Source: SVEL01 sp045126475
GTDB lineage: Bacteria; Bacillota; Clostridia; Lachnospirales; Lachnospiraceae
Direction of reading: 5' to 3'
Assembly: GCA_045126475.1 (NCBI GenBank)
Contig: JBGVOL010000029.1
Location: 1-26,850 of the forward strand
DNA length: 26,850 nt
Below are positions 7,954 to 16,490 of this stretch, one piece after another. How positions within the stretch are numbered: the stretch's first letter is position 1; each line of letters begins with the position of its first letter. Made by a program: the position numbers and the translations under genes. The notes below the pieces were generated by a model. The model did not search any database. It was given only the letters and a program-made list of their open reading frames with translations, and was not told the DNA's origin.

Positions 7954-9174
7954 CTAACCCTCGGCTAAATTGTACATATCGAGGATTGGCATGTAGATTG
8001 CAGCTATGATTGAAACTACTACTACTGCCATGACAACGATAATAAGCGGCTCCATAAGTGATGTCGCCTGCTGTGTCGTAAGCTCTACTTCCTCGTCATA
8101 GTACTCTGCTACGTTCATAAGCATGCCTTCCATATCGCCGGATTCCTCACCGATGGCAAGCATGTGAAGTACAAGTGGCGGAAAAAGTCCGCTTGACTTA
8201 AGTGGTGCTGACAGCGGAAGGCCTCTCTGCACCTGTTTTGTAGCTTCCTTAAGTGCATCTTTATACAGTATGTTGTCAAGTGTCTTGGCTGTTGTCTCTA
8301 TGGCTTCTATAAGGGGCATACCTGCTGCCAGAAGTGTTGCAAGAGTTCTTGAAAATCTGGCACATTCCGTCTTTGTTGTAAGAGCACCGAATACCGGAAT
8401 CTTCAGCTTAATCTTTGCCACCACTCGTGAGCCCTTCTCAGACTTTGCATACGCCTTATATGAACCGAATACCAGTGCCAAGCCAAGAACCCAGAAATAC
8501 CAGCTGTCAACAAGTGAATCACTGAGTCCCATAATTGCACGGGTATATCCCGGAAGTTGCGAACCCATACTTGCAAATGTGGTTGCAAACTCCGGCAAAA
8601 CCTTTACAAGCATGATTACTACTATAATAACTGTTACGGCAAGAAGAACGATTGGATACATCATTGCTTTCTTTACCATTCCCTTAAGCTTTGTGTCCTT
8701 GTCAAAGTGTGAGCTCATTCTGTCAAGGGCAACCTCAAGACTTCCCGATGCCTCACCTGCCTCAATCATGTTGATTAAGATACCCGGAAACACTTTGTTT
8801 CCTTCCTTCTTCATGGCGTTTGACAGTGTATCACCTTTTTGAACGCTATCCTTTACATTCTTAAGTGCTTCCTGAAGCTTTTTATTGTTAGTCTGTGTGC
8901 TTAACATCTCAAGGGCAGTGACAATGCTTATACCTGCGTGAAGTATACTTTTAAACTGCTTACAGAATACACCCAAATCCCTGGACTTAACCTTTTTCTT
9001 TCCGAAGCCTCCGAATGAAAGTTCCTTATTAAGCAGTGATGCTTCCTCAAGTTTTAGTACAATATTGCCTTCCGACTTAAGTAAGACTCTTGCTTTCTCA
9101 AGGGAGTCTGCCTCGACACTTCCTTTTTTTGTCTTGCCGTTTTTATCAACGACTTCGTATAAAAATTCTGCCAT
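7954..9174 (-). CDS. pilC: Type IV pilus inner-membrane platform protein
   Basis: This 406-aa protein has the PilC/GspF layout. A short N-terminal domain (MAEFLYEVVDKNGKTKKG, about residues 1-55) is followed by two repeated T2SF domains. The first starts near LGVFCKQFKSILHAGISIVTALEML and the second near CARFSRTLATLLAAGMPLIEAIETTAKTL. Each has the conserved Phe/Leu-rich helical bundle and GEASGSLE/GEESGDME turn, and each is followed by membrane helices (about 168-192, 218-237 and 372-396). PilC transmits ATPase rotation or movement to the growing pilin helix. Length is normal for the family. It lies 20 bases downstream of pilT. Confidence 0.93.
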   Translation of the reverse strand: MAEFLYEVVDKNGKTKKGSVEADSLEKARVLLKSEGNIVLKLEEASLLNKELSFGGFGKKKVKSRDLGVFCKQFKSILHAGISIVTALEMLSTQTNNKKLQEALKNVKDSVQKGDTLSNAMKKEGNKVFPGILINMIEAGEASGSLEVALDRMSSHFDKDTKLKGMVKKAMMYPIVLLAVTVIIVVIMLVKVLPEFATTFASMGSQLPGYTRAIMGLSDSLVDSWYFWVLGLALVFGSYKAYAKSEKGSRVVAKIKLKIPVFGALTTKTECARFSRTLATLLAAGMPLIEAIETTAKTLDNILYKDALKEATKQVQRGLPLSAPLKSSGLFPPLVLHMLAIGEESGDMEGMLMNVAEYYDEEVELTTQQATSLMEPLIIVVMAVVVVSIIAAIYMPILDMYNLAEG

Positions 9175-9194
9175 GTCTTCCCCTTTCCTAATTT

Positions 9195-10259
9195 TTATAT
9201 TTCCATTTTAAGCTTACGCTCCATGTTCTGTGTATCCTGAGCATAATTCAATGCTGACTCTGCGCTTATCTGACCTGATATAAACAAATCAAAAAGTGCA
9301 TCATCCATGGTCTGCATGCCCAGTTTTTTATTTGTCTGTATCATGGACGTAATCTGAAATGTTTTGTTTTCTCTTATAAGATTCTTAATGGCAACCGTAT
9401 TGTGCATTACCTCAAAGGCTGCCACTCTTCCCTTAACCTTATCACGCGCTATAAGCTGCTGTGATACAACACACTCGAGAACCATGGCAAGCTGGACACG
9501 TATCTGCTGCTGCTGGTGTGGTGGGAATACATCTATTACTCTGTCGATTGTACTTGCCGCACCGATGGTATGTAATGTGGACAGTACCAGATGTCCTGTC
9601 TCCGCAGCCGTAATGGCTGTTGAAATAGTCTCAAGATCTCTCATCTCTCCTACAAGTATTACATCCGGGTCTTCACGAAGTGCCGCTCTTAAAGCATTGG
9701 CATATGAGTTACTGTCAAGTCCTATTTCTCTCTGATTTACCATGGACTTTTTATGTGAGTGGAGATACTCGATAGGGTCCTCCAGCGTTATTACATGATT
9801 CTCTGTCTTTTCATTAATCTGGTCAATAATCGATGCCAGTGTGGTTGACTTACCGCTTCCCGTAGGTCCTGTTACCAGAACAAGTCCTCTCTTTTTCTTA
9901 TATACATTTACAACCGACTGAGGTATACCCAGGTCTTCCGGTCTTGGAATCTGTGTTCCTACAAGACGAATTGCCGCTGACAAGGAACCTCTCTGCTTAT
10001 ACGCATTTACACGGTATCTTCCGACCTGCGGTATGGAGAACGAAAAATCCACTTCTCCTTTCTCCTCCAGTATGTCCGTCTGTCTTTCTGAAAGAATTTG
10101 TCCGATAATCGTACCGGTATCACCCGGCAGAAGCTTTGGATAATTCATATCCATAAGTCTTCCATTGACACGCATCTTTGGTGGCACGCCAACGGTTATA
10201 TGTACGTCTGAAGCCTCGTACTCTTTTGCTATTCTTAACAGTTCTTCTATTGTTATCAT
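9195..10259 (-). CDS. pilT: Type IV pilus retraction ATPase
   Basis: This 354-aa cytoplasmic hexameric ATPase disassembles pili. Visible motifs are Walker A GPTGSGKST (residues 131-139), the Asp box around ITLEDPIEYLH (157-167), Walker B DPDVILVGEMRD (197-208) and the His box TGHLVLSTLHT (221-231). The C-terminal retraction motif is AIKNLIREN, matching the AIRNLIRE signature of PilT. That signature and the lack of an MshEN domain or Cys cluster separate it from PilB. The start lies 14 bases after the pilB stop. Its presence implies a dynamic pilus that can support twitching or DNA uptake. Confidence 0.93.
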   Translation of the reverse strand: MITIEELLRIAKEYEASDVHITVGVPPKMRVNGRLMDMNYPKLLPGDTGTIIGQILSERQTDILEEKGEVDFSFSIPQVGRYRVNAYKQRGSLSAAIRLVGTQIPRPEDLGIPQSVVNVYKKKRGLVLVTGPTGSGKSTTLASIIDQINEKTENHVITLEDPIEYLHSHKKSMVNQREIGLDSNSYANALRAALREDPDVILVGEMRDLETISTAITAAETGHLVLSTLHTIGAASTIDRVIDVFPPHQQQQIRVQLAMVLECVVSQQLIARDKVKGRVAAFEVMHNTVAIKNLIRENKTFQITSMIQTNKKLGMQTMDDALFDLFISGQISAESALNYAQDTQNMERKLKMEI

Positions 10260-10273
10260 TCCGCTGTCTGCTC

Positions 10274-11977
10274 CTAATCTTCATCAGCACTGTATGTAAC
10301 TTTCAGAAGTTCAGCCATAGATGTGACTCCTTCACATACATACTTTGCTGCAGAATGTCTTAAGGAACTCATGCCGTCCTCCTCAGCCGCTGCCTTTATC
10401 TTATCAGCCGATGCCCGACTCGCTATGAGACTCCTGATTTTCTGGTTAATGGTCATTATCTCATATATACCGATTCTTCCGCGGTAGCCTGAGCCGTTGC
10501 ATATAGCACATCCGCATGGCTCGTAGATAATCTGTTTCTTATCTTTCGGAAGTCCCATTATTCTCTTATCTTCGTCTGTTGCCTCTTTCGGCTTCTTGCA
10601 CTCACAAAGACGTCTTACCAGTCTCTGTGCAATGATTCCAACAAGCGAGTCTCCCAGAAGATAAGGTTCAATACCCATGTCGATAAGTCGTCCTACAGTA
10701 ACCGCAGTACTGTTTGTATGAAGTGTACTTACAACAAGATGTCCTGTTATAGACGCTCTTACGGCAATCTCAGCCGTCTCACTGTCTCGAATCTCACCTA
10801 TCATGATTACATCAGGGTCCTGTCTCAGGATTGAACGAAGGGCATTGGCAAATGTCATATCGGCCTTATTATTTACCTGTACCTGGTTAACGCCGTCTAC
10901 GTTGGCCTCTACCGGGTCCTCAACCGTGATAACATTTACTTCCTCTGTACTAAGCTCGCTGAGAGCCGTATAAAGTGTTGTCGACTTTCCGCTTCCTGTC
11001 GGTCCCGTTACAAGAATGATACCGTTTGGATTCTTTAAGATGTTGTCAAACTTCACAAGGTCTTCCGGTCTTAATCCAAGTTCACTCTTCTGACGATTAA
11101 ATCCTTCTTTGGATGCAAGTCTCATAACGACCTTCTCACCATATACCGTAGGAAGGTTAGATACACGGATATCGTATTCCTTATGATCTACATCAATGGT
11201 AATACGTCCGTCCTGCGGTTTTCTCTTCTCAGATATATCCATGCCTGAAATAATCTTTAATCTGGCTATAATCGCAGGGAAAAGTGCCTTATCGTATGTA
11301 ATTATCTCTCGCAGAACACCGTCTACACGATAACGGACTCTGACGAAAGTTTCAAACGGCTCTATATGTATATCACTGGCTCTCTGTCTTACGGCCTGCT
11401 CAATAATATTCCTTACAAGGATAACGATTGGTGAGTTCTCTACATCTTCATTTTTCTCATCTTCCTCATCCTCGCCAAGATATGTCTCCTGTTCCTTCTT
11501 ATACTGCTCTGCAATGGCATTGGCCTGCTGTTTACCGAAGAATCTGTCTATCTGTGCCTCTATCTGCAATGTGGTAGATATCACAGGCTCCACCTGAAGA
11601 CCGGTTATGATTGAAATATCATCAATCGCATAGAAATCCTGTGGGTCAGCCATAGCAACCCTCAGAAGGCTGACATCATTCTCGGCAAAGCCGATAGGAA
11701 TCAGCTTATACTTTCTTGCTATAGGTTCAGTGATAAGATGAACCGCTTTTTCATCTATATCTGTCTTACGCAAATCAACATATTCGATTTCAAGAACCCT
11801 CTGGAGAACTTTAACTAATACATCTTCCCTGATATATCCTAACTCAATAAGGGTCTCTCCGAGAAGAGTCCCTTTTTCTTTCTGGGCATCCAAGGCTTCA
11901 TTAAGCTGTTCCTCCGTAATCAGCTTATCTTCAACGAGTGCGTCTCCGATACGTACTCTCTTCCTAAATCCTGCCAT
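10274..11977 (-). CDS. pilB: Type IV pilus assembly (extension) ATPase
   Basis: This 567-aa protein is a PilB/GspE-type extension motor. Residues 1-150 carry MshEN/GspII_E_N features (IGDALVEDKLITEEQLNEAL, then GETLIELGYI), a fold known to bind c-di-GMP in several homologues. An acidic linker (about 168-181) precedes the motor: Walker A GPTGSGKST (325-333), Asp box VEDPVE, Walker B DPDVIMIGEIRD (388-399) and His box TGHLVVSTLHT. A Cys cluster (C458, C460, C488, C490, C493), followed by GSGYRGRIGIYE, is the zinc-type domain typical of PilB/GspE. It is the first gene of the operon, with a GTGAGGTAAATTAAT ribosome region before the ATG. Confidence 0.94.
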   Translation of the reverse strand: MAGFRKRVRIGDALVEDKLITEEQLNEALDAQKEKGTLLGETLIELGYIREDVLVKVLQRVLEIEYVDLRKTDIDEKAVHLITEPIARKYKLIPIGFAENDVSLLRVAMADPQDFYAIDDISIITGLQVEPVISTTLQIEAQIDRFFGKQQANAIAEQYKKEQETYLGEDEEDEKNEDVENSPIVILVRNIIEQAVRQRASDIHIEPFETFVRVRYRVDGVLREIITYDKALFPAIIARLKIISGMDISEKRKPQDGRITIDVDHKEYDIRVSNLPTVYGEKVVMRLASKEGFNRQKSELGLRPEDLVKFDNILKNPNGIILVTGPTGSGKSTTLYTALSELSTEEVNVITVEDPVEANVDGVNQVQVNNKADMTFANALRSILRQDPDVIMIGEIRDSETAEIAVRASITGHLVVSTLHTNSTAVTVGRLIDMGIEPYLLGDSLVGIIAQRLVRRLCECKKPKEATDEDKRIMGLPKDKKQIIYEPCGCAICNGSGYRGRIGIYEIMTINQKIRSLIASRASADKIKAAAEEDGMSSLRHSAAKYVCEGVTSMAELLKVTYSADED

Positions 11978-12016
11978 ATTAATTTACCTCACAATACTAA
12001 ATACACTGTCTAAAAC

Positions 12017-12061
12017 ATTATGTCTACTTATAAAAATATCACAAAAACCGACTTTTTTCAA
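12017..12061 (-). promoter_or_regulatory. Candidate sigma-A promoter region of the pil operon
   Basis: Two overlapping weak matches lie in the 128-base gap upstream of pilB. One is TTGAAA (12056-12061) with a 17-base spacer to TATTTT (12033-12038). The other is TTGTGA (12039-12044) with a 16-base spacer to CATAAT (12017-12022). Neither is a perfect consensus. No terminator was seen between glf and pilB, so readthrough from glf is also possible. Confidence 0.35.
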
Positions 12062-12105
12062 TACATAAAACTAACAAAAACATAATAATATTAAAATAAA
12101 TGTCT

Positions 12106-13212
12106 TTACCCCAGCTCTTTTTCACAAAGTTCAAGAGCCGAAGCTATAACCTTATCCATGTCGTAATACTTATACTCGCCAAGTCTTCCCCCAAATATGA
12201 CATTTTTCTCGGCTCCTGCAAGCTTTTTATATTCCTCGTAGAGCTTGCCGTTTCTCTCATCATTTACAGGATAATACGGCTCGTCCCCAAGCTTCCACTC
12301 AGAACTGTATTCACGGCTTATAACTGTCTTTGGCTGTGTTCCGAACTCGAACCATTTATGCTCTATTATACGTGTCCACGGTGTCTCCGAATCTGTGTAA
12401 TTTACCGCTGCATTTCCCTGAAAATTAGGCATATCAAGAACTTCCGTCTCAAAACGTACCGAACGATACTGCAGTTCTCCCAGACTGTATCCGAAATACG
12501 CATCAATAGGGCCTGTGAAGATGACTTTATCCGCAAAGCCGTCATATTCTGCCTTATTTTCAAGATAATCAACGTTTAATCTAACCTCAATACCTTCCAG
12601 CATATTTTCAACCATCTTTGTGTATCCGCCTACAGGTATGCCCTGATATAATGCATTAAAATAATTATTGTCAAAGGTGTATCTGACAGGCAGCCTCTTT
12701 ATAATGAATGCCGGAAGCTCTGTACATGGTCTTCCCCACTGTTTCTCCGTATATCCTTTTATAAGTTTCTCATAGATATCGGTTCCCACAAGGCTTATGG
12801 CCTGTTCCTCAAGATTTTTCGGTTCTGTAATGCCTGCTGCTTTCTTCTGTTCCTCAATCTTTTCTGCTGCCTCCTCCGGTGTGACAACTCCCCACATTTT
12901 GTTAAATGTATACATATTAAACGGCAGTGAATAAAGCTCACCTTTGTAATTTGCCACCGGTGAGTTTGTAAATCTGTTGAATTCCGCAAAGGCTGTTATG
13001 TATTCCCATACCTTTTTGTCATTGGTGTGGAATATGTGGGCACCGTATTTATGCACGTTTATACCCTCGATTTCCTCTGTATATACATTTCCTCCTATAT
13101 TCGGTCTCTTGTCAATAACAAGCACTTTCTTTCCCGCTTCCTTGGCCTCATGGGCAAAAACAGCACCAAATAATCCCGAACCTACTACTAAATAATCATA
13201 TGCACTATTCAT
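12106..13212 (-). CDS. glf: UDP-galactopyranose mutase
   Basis: This 368-aa flavoenzyme interconverts UDP-galactopyranose and UDP-galactofuranose for galactofuranose-containing surface glycans. An N-terminal FAD-binding Rossmann motif is visible (YLVVGSGLFGAVFAHEA, GxGxxG at residues 11-16). It is followed by the characteristic RPNIGGNVYTEEIEGINVHKYGAHIFHT segment, then EKLIKGYTEKQWGRPCTELPA and VIFTGPIDAYFGYSLGELQYRS. All of these are hallmark Glf blocks, and the length is normal. The ribosome site AAGGAGAAGG lies just before the ATG. It is 128 bases upstream of pilB on the same strand. A link between surface-glycan synthesis and the pilus is possible but only positional. Confidence 0.94.
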   Translation of the reverse strand: MNSAYDYLVVGSGLFGAVFAHEAKEAGKKVLVIDKRPNIGGNVYTEEIEGINVHKYGAHIFHTNDKKVWEYITAFAEFNRFTNSPVANYKGELYSLPFNMYTFNKMWGVVTPEEAAEKIEEQKKAAGITEPKNLEEQAISLVGTDIYEKLIKGYTEKQWGRPCTELPAFIIKRLPVRYTFDNNYFNALYQGIPVGGYTKMVENMLEGIEVRLNVDYLENKAEYDGFADKVIFTGPIDAYFGYSLGELQYRSVRFETEVLDMPNFQGNAAVNYTDSETPWTRIIEHKWFEFGTQPKTVISREYSSEWKLGDEPYYPVNDERNGKLYEEYKKLAGAEKNVIFGGRLGEYKYYDMDKVIASALELCEKELG

Positions 13213-13393
13213 TATCCCTTCTCCTTTTACTTCTTTGTTTCACAATACCACAAAAGCCGTCAGAAAGGAAGATAAACTTTTCTAACATCCTTCATATACC
13301 GATAAAACAAAAGCCGGAGTTCTTATTGACGTACATTTCCGTCAATGATAAAATAAGCGCACTGAAATCAACGCATACACAGACAATGAAAGA

Positions 13394-14032
13394 ATGGCTC
13401 AAAAAAATAAGTATTTTTACGGTTGGTCCACTACAGAAGCATTTAATATCCGATTTGACGGATGCAGATTTGAAGTTCCGGCACTTTCGTATCCGAATGC
13501 CCATAAAACATATGTTAATGCGCGTATAATGTTACAATTGGAATTCAGTAACGGACATGATATATCATTTACAAATTGTTATGTAAACGGCGGAGGTATG
13601 AGTGTATACGCCAGTTGCAAAAACGACTGCCAATATAGGGATACCTATTTCAAAAATCTAAAGTTCGGATGTGCAAACAGATATGGAAAAATTTATCCGG
13701 TTCAGTCACCGGGCGTTGAGCTCAATGAGGATACATGGACAGATGCCGATTCAATTTATATCGGAACAGTATTTAGGGACAAATCATCCGAAGCCATTGG
13801 AATATCTGTTACTAACGACACTAATCAGATACGCACATTCAGAGCTTACACTTCCGGCGGCAACTACTACGATTTTGAGATTGAGGCATGTCCTTTATGG
13901 AAAGATTTCAACGGCAGAACGTTTGAAGATTTCCCTTTTGACAGATTATATACAATACCGGAATATTCACTGATGACGTCTGAATTTATTCATCTAAATC
14001 TGTTTTCTCTTATTAATCTTCTGATTTTATAA
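13394..14032 (+). pseudogene. Remnant of a right-handed beta-helix (parallel-helix) protein
   Basis: This plus-strand ORF encodes about 212 residues with beta-helix rungs: FNIRFDGCRFEVP, LEFSNGHDISFTNCYVNGGGMSVYASCKNDCQYRDTYFKNLKFG and DSIYIGTVFRDKSSEAIGISV. Such N-x-x-F-x-N-C-type repeats occur in polysaccharide-degrading or glycan-binding parallel beta-helix proteins. There is no signal peptide, only a poor ribosome site before the ATG, and the protein begins mid-fold. The C-terminal end (SEFIHLNLFSLINLLIL) looks like readthrough into unrelated sequence, and the stop overlaps the end of the convergent pseudogene. I read it as a 5'- and probably 3'-truncated relic. It could also be a small intact protein of unknown role. 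Confidence 0.5.
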
Positions 14033-14641
14033 TCATTTTTACTATTGCTGTAACTGCCCCAAAAAGCACTCCTGCAATCGGCCAAACAATCCATGTAATA
14101 TCCCACTGATTCGTAGTAAATGACCATCCAAGATAAATTGCCACCGCTACCATCCAATATATTCCTGCTATACCGTTCATCACAGGGGCTGCCTTCTTTT
14201 TCTTAATTGTATAGTCGCCTTGCTGAAGAAGCTTATCAAAACTTGAGTTAATAATTCCTACTCTCACAAAAAGATTTACTGCAATTGCAACAATTAACAG
14301 CAATACCCCTACCATTGCTGTGATAATGTATCCCTTATCCGTAAGAAATGAACTGACAAGCAACGGTATACAACTTACAATACATAAAACAACACCAATA
14401 GAATTAGTAAGGCTGTATTTTTCGGAGAAATTCGCTTTTCTCTCATTCACCATGCCATCAACACCATATGCTGTCTCGATTTTTTCAGTATCGAAATACT
14501 CATATTTTTTTGATTTGGCACCGCATTTAATAAACAAAAATACAGCAATCGCAACCATAACCAACAGTACTGATATTCCCAAGCCTCCTGGCTCCACCCG
14601 TTACGTTTTCTTTCTTCGATTATCTTATCCGCTAATATCAT
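14013..14641 (-). pseudogene. HTH regulator with C-terminal membrane domain, internally deleted and frameshifted
   Basis: Starting at the ATG at 14641 (ribosome site AAGGAAAAATACA) the protein begins MILADKIIEERKRNGWSQE. This is the first helix of an XRE-type HTH domain of the kind that normally continues into ELAEKLxVSRQAVSKWE. Instead the reading switches near 14585. The -1/+1 alternative frame then encodes GLGISVLLVMVAIAVFLFIK and about 185 residues with four further hydrophobic segments (near IGVVLCIVSCIPLLV, AMVGVLLLIVAIAVNLFV, IYWMVAVAIYLGW and TWIVWPIAGVLFGAV). XRE-N/membrane-C fusions are common in Lachnospiraceae. I infer that one deletion removed most of the HTH domain and linker and broke the frame. 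The distal part might still be translated from a GTG near 14597. Confidence 0.7.
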
Positions 14642-14667
14642 TGTATTTTTCCTTTCACAATATATTT

Positions 14668-14679
14668 TTGTTCGAACAA
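14668..14679. promoter_or_regulatory. 12-bp perfect palindrome upstream of the broken HTH gene
   Basis: TTGTTCGAACAA is a perfect palindrome 27 bases upstream of the HTH start codon and is a plausible autoregulatory operator. A TTGACA with 17-base spacing to TATGGC lies further upstream on the minus strand (near 14703-14734). The order is opposite to a LexA box (GAAC...GTTC), so SOS control is not supported. Confidence 0.4.
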
Positions 14680-14780
14680 TCACATAGTACTAAAATAGTT
14701 GGTTGCACGCCATAAAGCCTGCTTTGAAATCTGTCAACCGGCAGTTGCACCCCAGTATTTATCACCTTTTGCAAGGTATA

Positions 14781-15521
14781 TTACCATGGCCATATTTCAT
14801 AAGCAGTATATTCATGGCTAAAATGATATCCCAACTTCTCTGCCAATGCAACAGACCACTTATTCTGTGCATCCCAGCTTGGATATAATCCTCTGTCCAG
14901 GCACTCTAAGATAAGTTTTGCCCCACAGGCATATGCCAATCCTTTTCTTCTATAATCCTCTCTTGTGTCGATTTCTATTTCAATACCTTCGTTGTACCTG
15001 CTGTAGGATGAAGCACCTGCAACCAATTCTTCGTCTTTTAGGGCAACTACTCCCAATCCCAATTTTTTATATGAATCATAATCCTTAAATTGCGATACAA
15101 GATCATTTGCCCATCTGTTTTCGCGGCACAAATCATACTCTTTTTCTTCCAATAATTTCAGTTCATAACCTTCAGGCAGCAGGGCTATAGCCTGTTCCAA
15201 TTTACACACATCAAAAATATCTTTTTCTTTTTTGATTGCATATCTTATTACTTTCTTTGCTCTATTACCATAGCACTTTTCAATCAGCCCTGCCCATTCA
15301 TCATTCTCGGGAACCATGATAATAAAATCCCTATCACAGTTTTCCGGTTTAAATCTTACTAACCCCTCGTCGGGTTGTCCTGCACAAAAAGCAAAATCTC
15401 CCAATATTGCCATTGCCGCATCATCTGAATCATTTGTATATATCGCTCCCATTATCCCCTGTAAGCATGACCAAATGAGAGTCTCACTCCAATTTTTAAA
15501 TATTTCATCCGGCTTTTTCAT
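14781..15521 (-). CDS. GNAT-family acetyltransferase (GNAT_acetyltran-like, two-domain)
   Basis: This protein of about 246 aa belongs to the group of clostridial GNAT proteins with a variable N-terminal half and a C-terminal acetyl-CoA-binding fold. The C-terminal half shows LGVVALKDEELVAGASSYSRYNEGIEIEIDTREDYRRKGLAYACGAKLILECL. Its R-R-K-G-L-A segment is the acetyl-CoA pyrophosphate-binding motif A (Q/RxxGxG/A). WDAQNKWSVALAEKLGYHFSHEYTAYEI is the typical terminal beta strand. I chose the ATG at 15521, preceded by GGGAAGGGGG, over an upstream in-frame ATG at 15554. This leaves 29 bases after the stop of the upstream GNAT gene, so the two probably form an operon. The substrate is unknown. Confidence 0.85.
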   Translation of the reverse strand: MKKPDEIFKNWSETLIWSCLQGIMGAIYTNDSDDAAMAILGDFAFCAGQPDEGLVRFKPENCDRDFIIMVPENDEWAGLIEKCYGNRAKKVIRYAIKKEKDIFDVCKLEQAIALLPEGYELKLLEEKEYDLCRENRWANDLVSQFKDYDSYKKLGLGVVALKDEELVAGASSYSRYNEGIEIEIDTREDYRRKGLAYACGAKLILECLDRGLYPSWDAQNKWSVALAEKLGYHFSHEYTAYEIWPW

Positions 15522-15550
15522 TTTCGCACCCCCTTCCCTCCATATTTCTA

Positions 15551-16066
15551 TCAAAAGTCTCTTCTGTAAATCTTAGACTTAAAGCTAACACTGCCATCGA
15601 GTTTTTCATACTCAGAATCCCCAACATATTTCATTCCGAGTTTCTCCATAACTCGTCTGCTTTTATCATTTTCCACAGCAAATTGCCCTTCGATTGCATT
15701 TACCGGGCGCGTCTTTCGCACATGTTCAATCAGTCCCTGAATGGCTTCAACCGCATACCCATGTCCCCACTGGTCCGCTTTAATGTTGTATCCAATAACC
15801 CAGACATCCCGCTCCGAATTATATACAATACCGCCACTTCCTATAAGTTCACCGGTCTCCTTGATTACAAAACCCACATCATAATTATCGGGTTCATCGG
15901 GATTGCGCCCTTCTATCCATGTCTTTACATCTTCTGCACATTTATACAGCGGATAAATCATATATGTATTTACTTTTGGATCTCCACACCATTTGAAGGC
16001 GGCCTTATAATCCTCCGGTACAAGATTTCTTAAAATAAGTCTTTCAGTTTCTATATTTACTCGCAT
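15551..16066 (-). CDS. GNAT-family N-acetyltransferase (RimJ/RimL-like)
   Basis: This protein of about 171 aa begins MRVNIETERLILRNLVPEDYKAAFKWCGDPKV, the usual opening of RimJ/RimL-type acetyltransferases (ETERLxLRxxxxxD). Motif A is seen as VIGYNIKADQWGHGYAVEAIQGLIEH, where Q-W-G-H-G-Y-A is the acetyl-CoA loop. The end is NAIEGQFAVENDKSRRVMEKLGMKYVG. The start at 16066 is favoured by GGAGGAGAAAAATT immediately before it; an upstream in-frame ATG at 16087 has no ribosome site. It is probably co-transcribed with the next GNAT gene. A strong terminator hairpin sits only about 37 bases upstream, so its promoter must lie in that short space or expression must depend on readthrough. Confidence 0.85.
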   Translation of the reverse strand: MRVNIETERLILRNLVPEDYKAAFKWCGDPKVNTYMIYPLYKCAEDVKTWIEGRNPDEPDNYDVGFVIKETGELIGSGGIVYNSERDVWVIGYNIKADQWGHGYAVEAIQGLIEHVRKTRPVNAIEGQFAVENDKSRRVMEKLGMKYVGDSEYEKLDGSVSFKSKIYRRDF

Positions 16067-16100
16067 AATTTTTCTCCTCCAATCCACGCTCCGGCACTTT

Positions 16101-16138
16101 CTAAAGAAAAAAGCACAACTTCGCCAAGAAATTGTGCC
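16101..16138 (-). terminator. Rho-independent terminator
   Basis: On the minus strand GCACAA/TTGTGC (16113-16118 and 16132-16137), with a further TTC/GAA extension across one mismatch, forms a hairpin followed immediately by TTTTTTCTTT. It would end transcripts from the JAMM gene and the 58-aa gene. It could also act as an attenuator for the GNAT operon that starts just downstream. Confidence 0.75.
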
Positions 16139-16144
16139 ATAAAA

Positions 16145-16313
16145 TCAAAAAATGACTTAACCAACCTGTATGGTATGTATAATAAATCCGGATGGGCGGC
16201 GTATCCATCATATCAGGTTCCACTTTGGGAGCGCAGGGTGCCTTTCCTGCTCGTCAGATTCATAATACAATTATAAACTACCATGATTATTCTTTTTCCG
16301 CCATCAATCCATC
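16145..16313. other. Unassigned intergenic stretch with hairpin potential
   Basis: No convincing ORF was found between the 58-aa gene stop and the terminator. The stretch contains a GGATGG...CCATC hairpin (about 16190-16214) and a GAG-CAGG...CCTG-CTC hairpin with a two-base bulge (about 16229-16254). A TATAAT-like box reads rightward near 16178. Its higher GC and paired segments contrast with its AT-rich surroundings. It might be a structured RNA or the end of a former mobile element; I do not recognise it. Confidence 0.3.
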
Positions 16314-16490
16314 TTATATACGGAATGAAACTTCCTTTCGACCTTGAGTAGCTTTTTTCTTACGCTGAATATTTCTTGGTGCACTCTTTATCTGTTCCAA
16401 AAGCTTCTGTGATTCTTTATCCAACTGGGCAACGGACATTTCCCGATACTGCTCAGGGATTCTGAATTCATCATTTTCCATTACCATCAT
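16314..16490 (-). CDS. Small basic protein coupled to the JAMM gene
   Basis: This 58-aa ORF starts with a tandem ATG pair at 16490/16487, nine bases after a GGAGG inside the end of the JAMM gene, so the two reading frames overlap by about 20 bases. The product reads about MMVMENDEFRIPEQYREMSVAQLDKESQKLLEQIKS and then a basic tail (RNIQRKKKATQGRKEVSFRI). An acidic/helical N-terminal half and a strongly basic C-terminal tail are visible. I do not recognise the family. The tight overlap and consensus ribosome site argue that it is real and translationally coupled. It might be a partner, substrate or antidote of the JAMM protein; this is inference. Confidence 0.65.
   Translation of the reverse strand: MMVMENDEFRIPEQYREMSVAQLDKESQKLLEQIKSAPRNIQRKKKATQGRKEVSFRI

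Noticed and set aside
8270..8842. 190-aa plus-strand ORF opposite pilC
   Set aside because: It is a mirror of the conserved pilC coding sequence, with composition typical of antisense frames.
12100..12579. 159-aa plus-strand ORF opposite glf
   Set aside because: It lies entirely inside the well-supported glf gene on the other strand, has no ribosome site and no recognisable domain.
13325..13346. ATTGACG/CGTCAAT hairpin as a terminator
   Set aside because: The 7-bp stem is not followed by a T-run on either strand, and it does not sit at the end of a supported gene.
13200..13529. Plus-strand ORF beginning MHYSLSLLLLLL upstream of the beta-helix remnant
   Set aside because: It starts inside glf, the leucine run comes from the antisense ribosome-site region, and it overlaps the better-supported beta-helix frame.
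14668..14679. Possible LexA/SOS box
   Set aside because: The palindrome is TTGTTCGAACAA, with GTTC before GAAC and no 4-base gap, which is the reverse of the Gram-positive LexA site.
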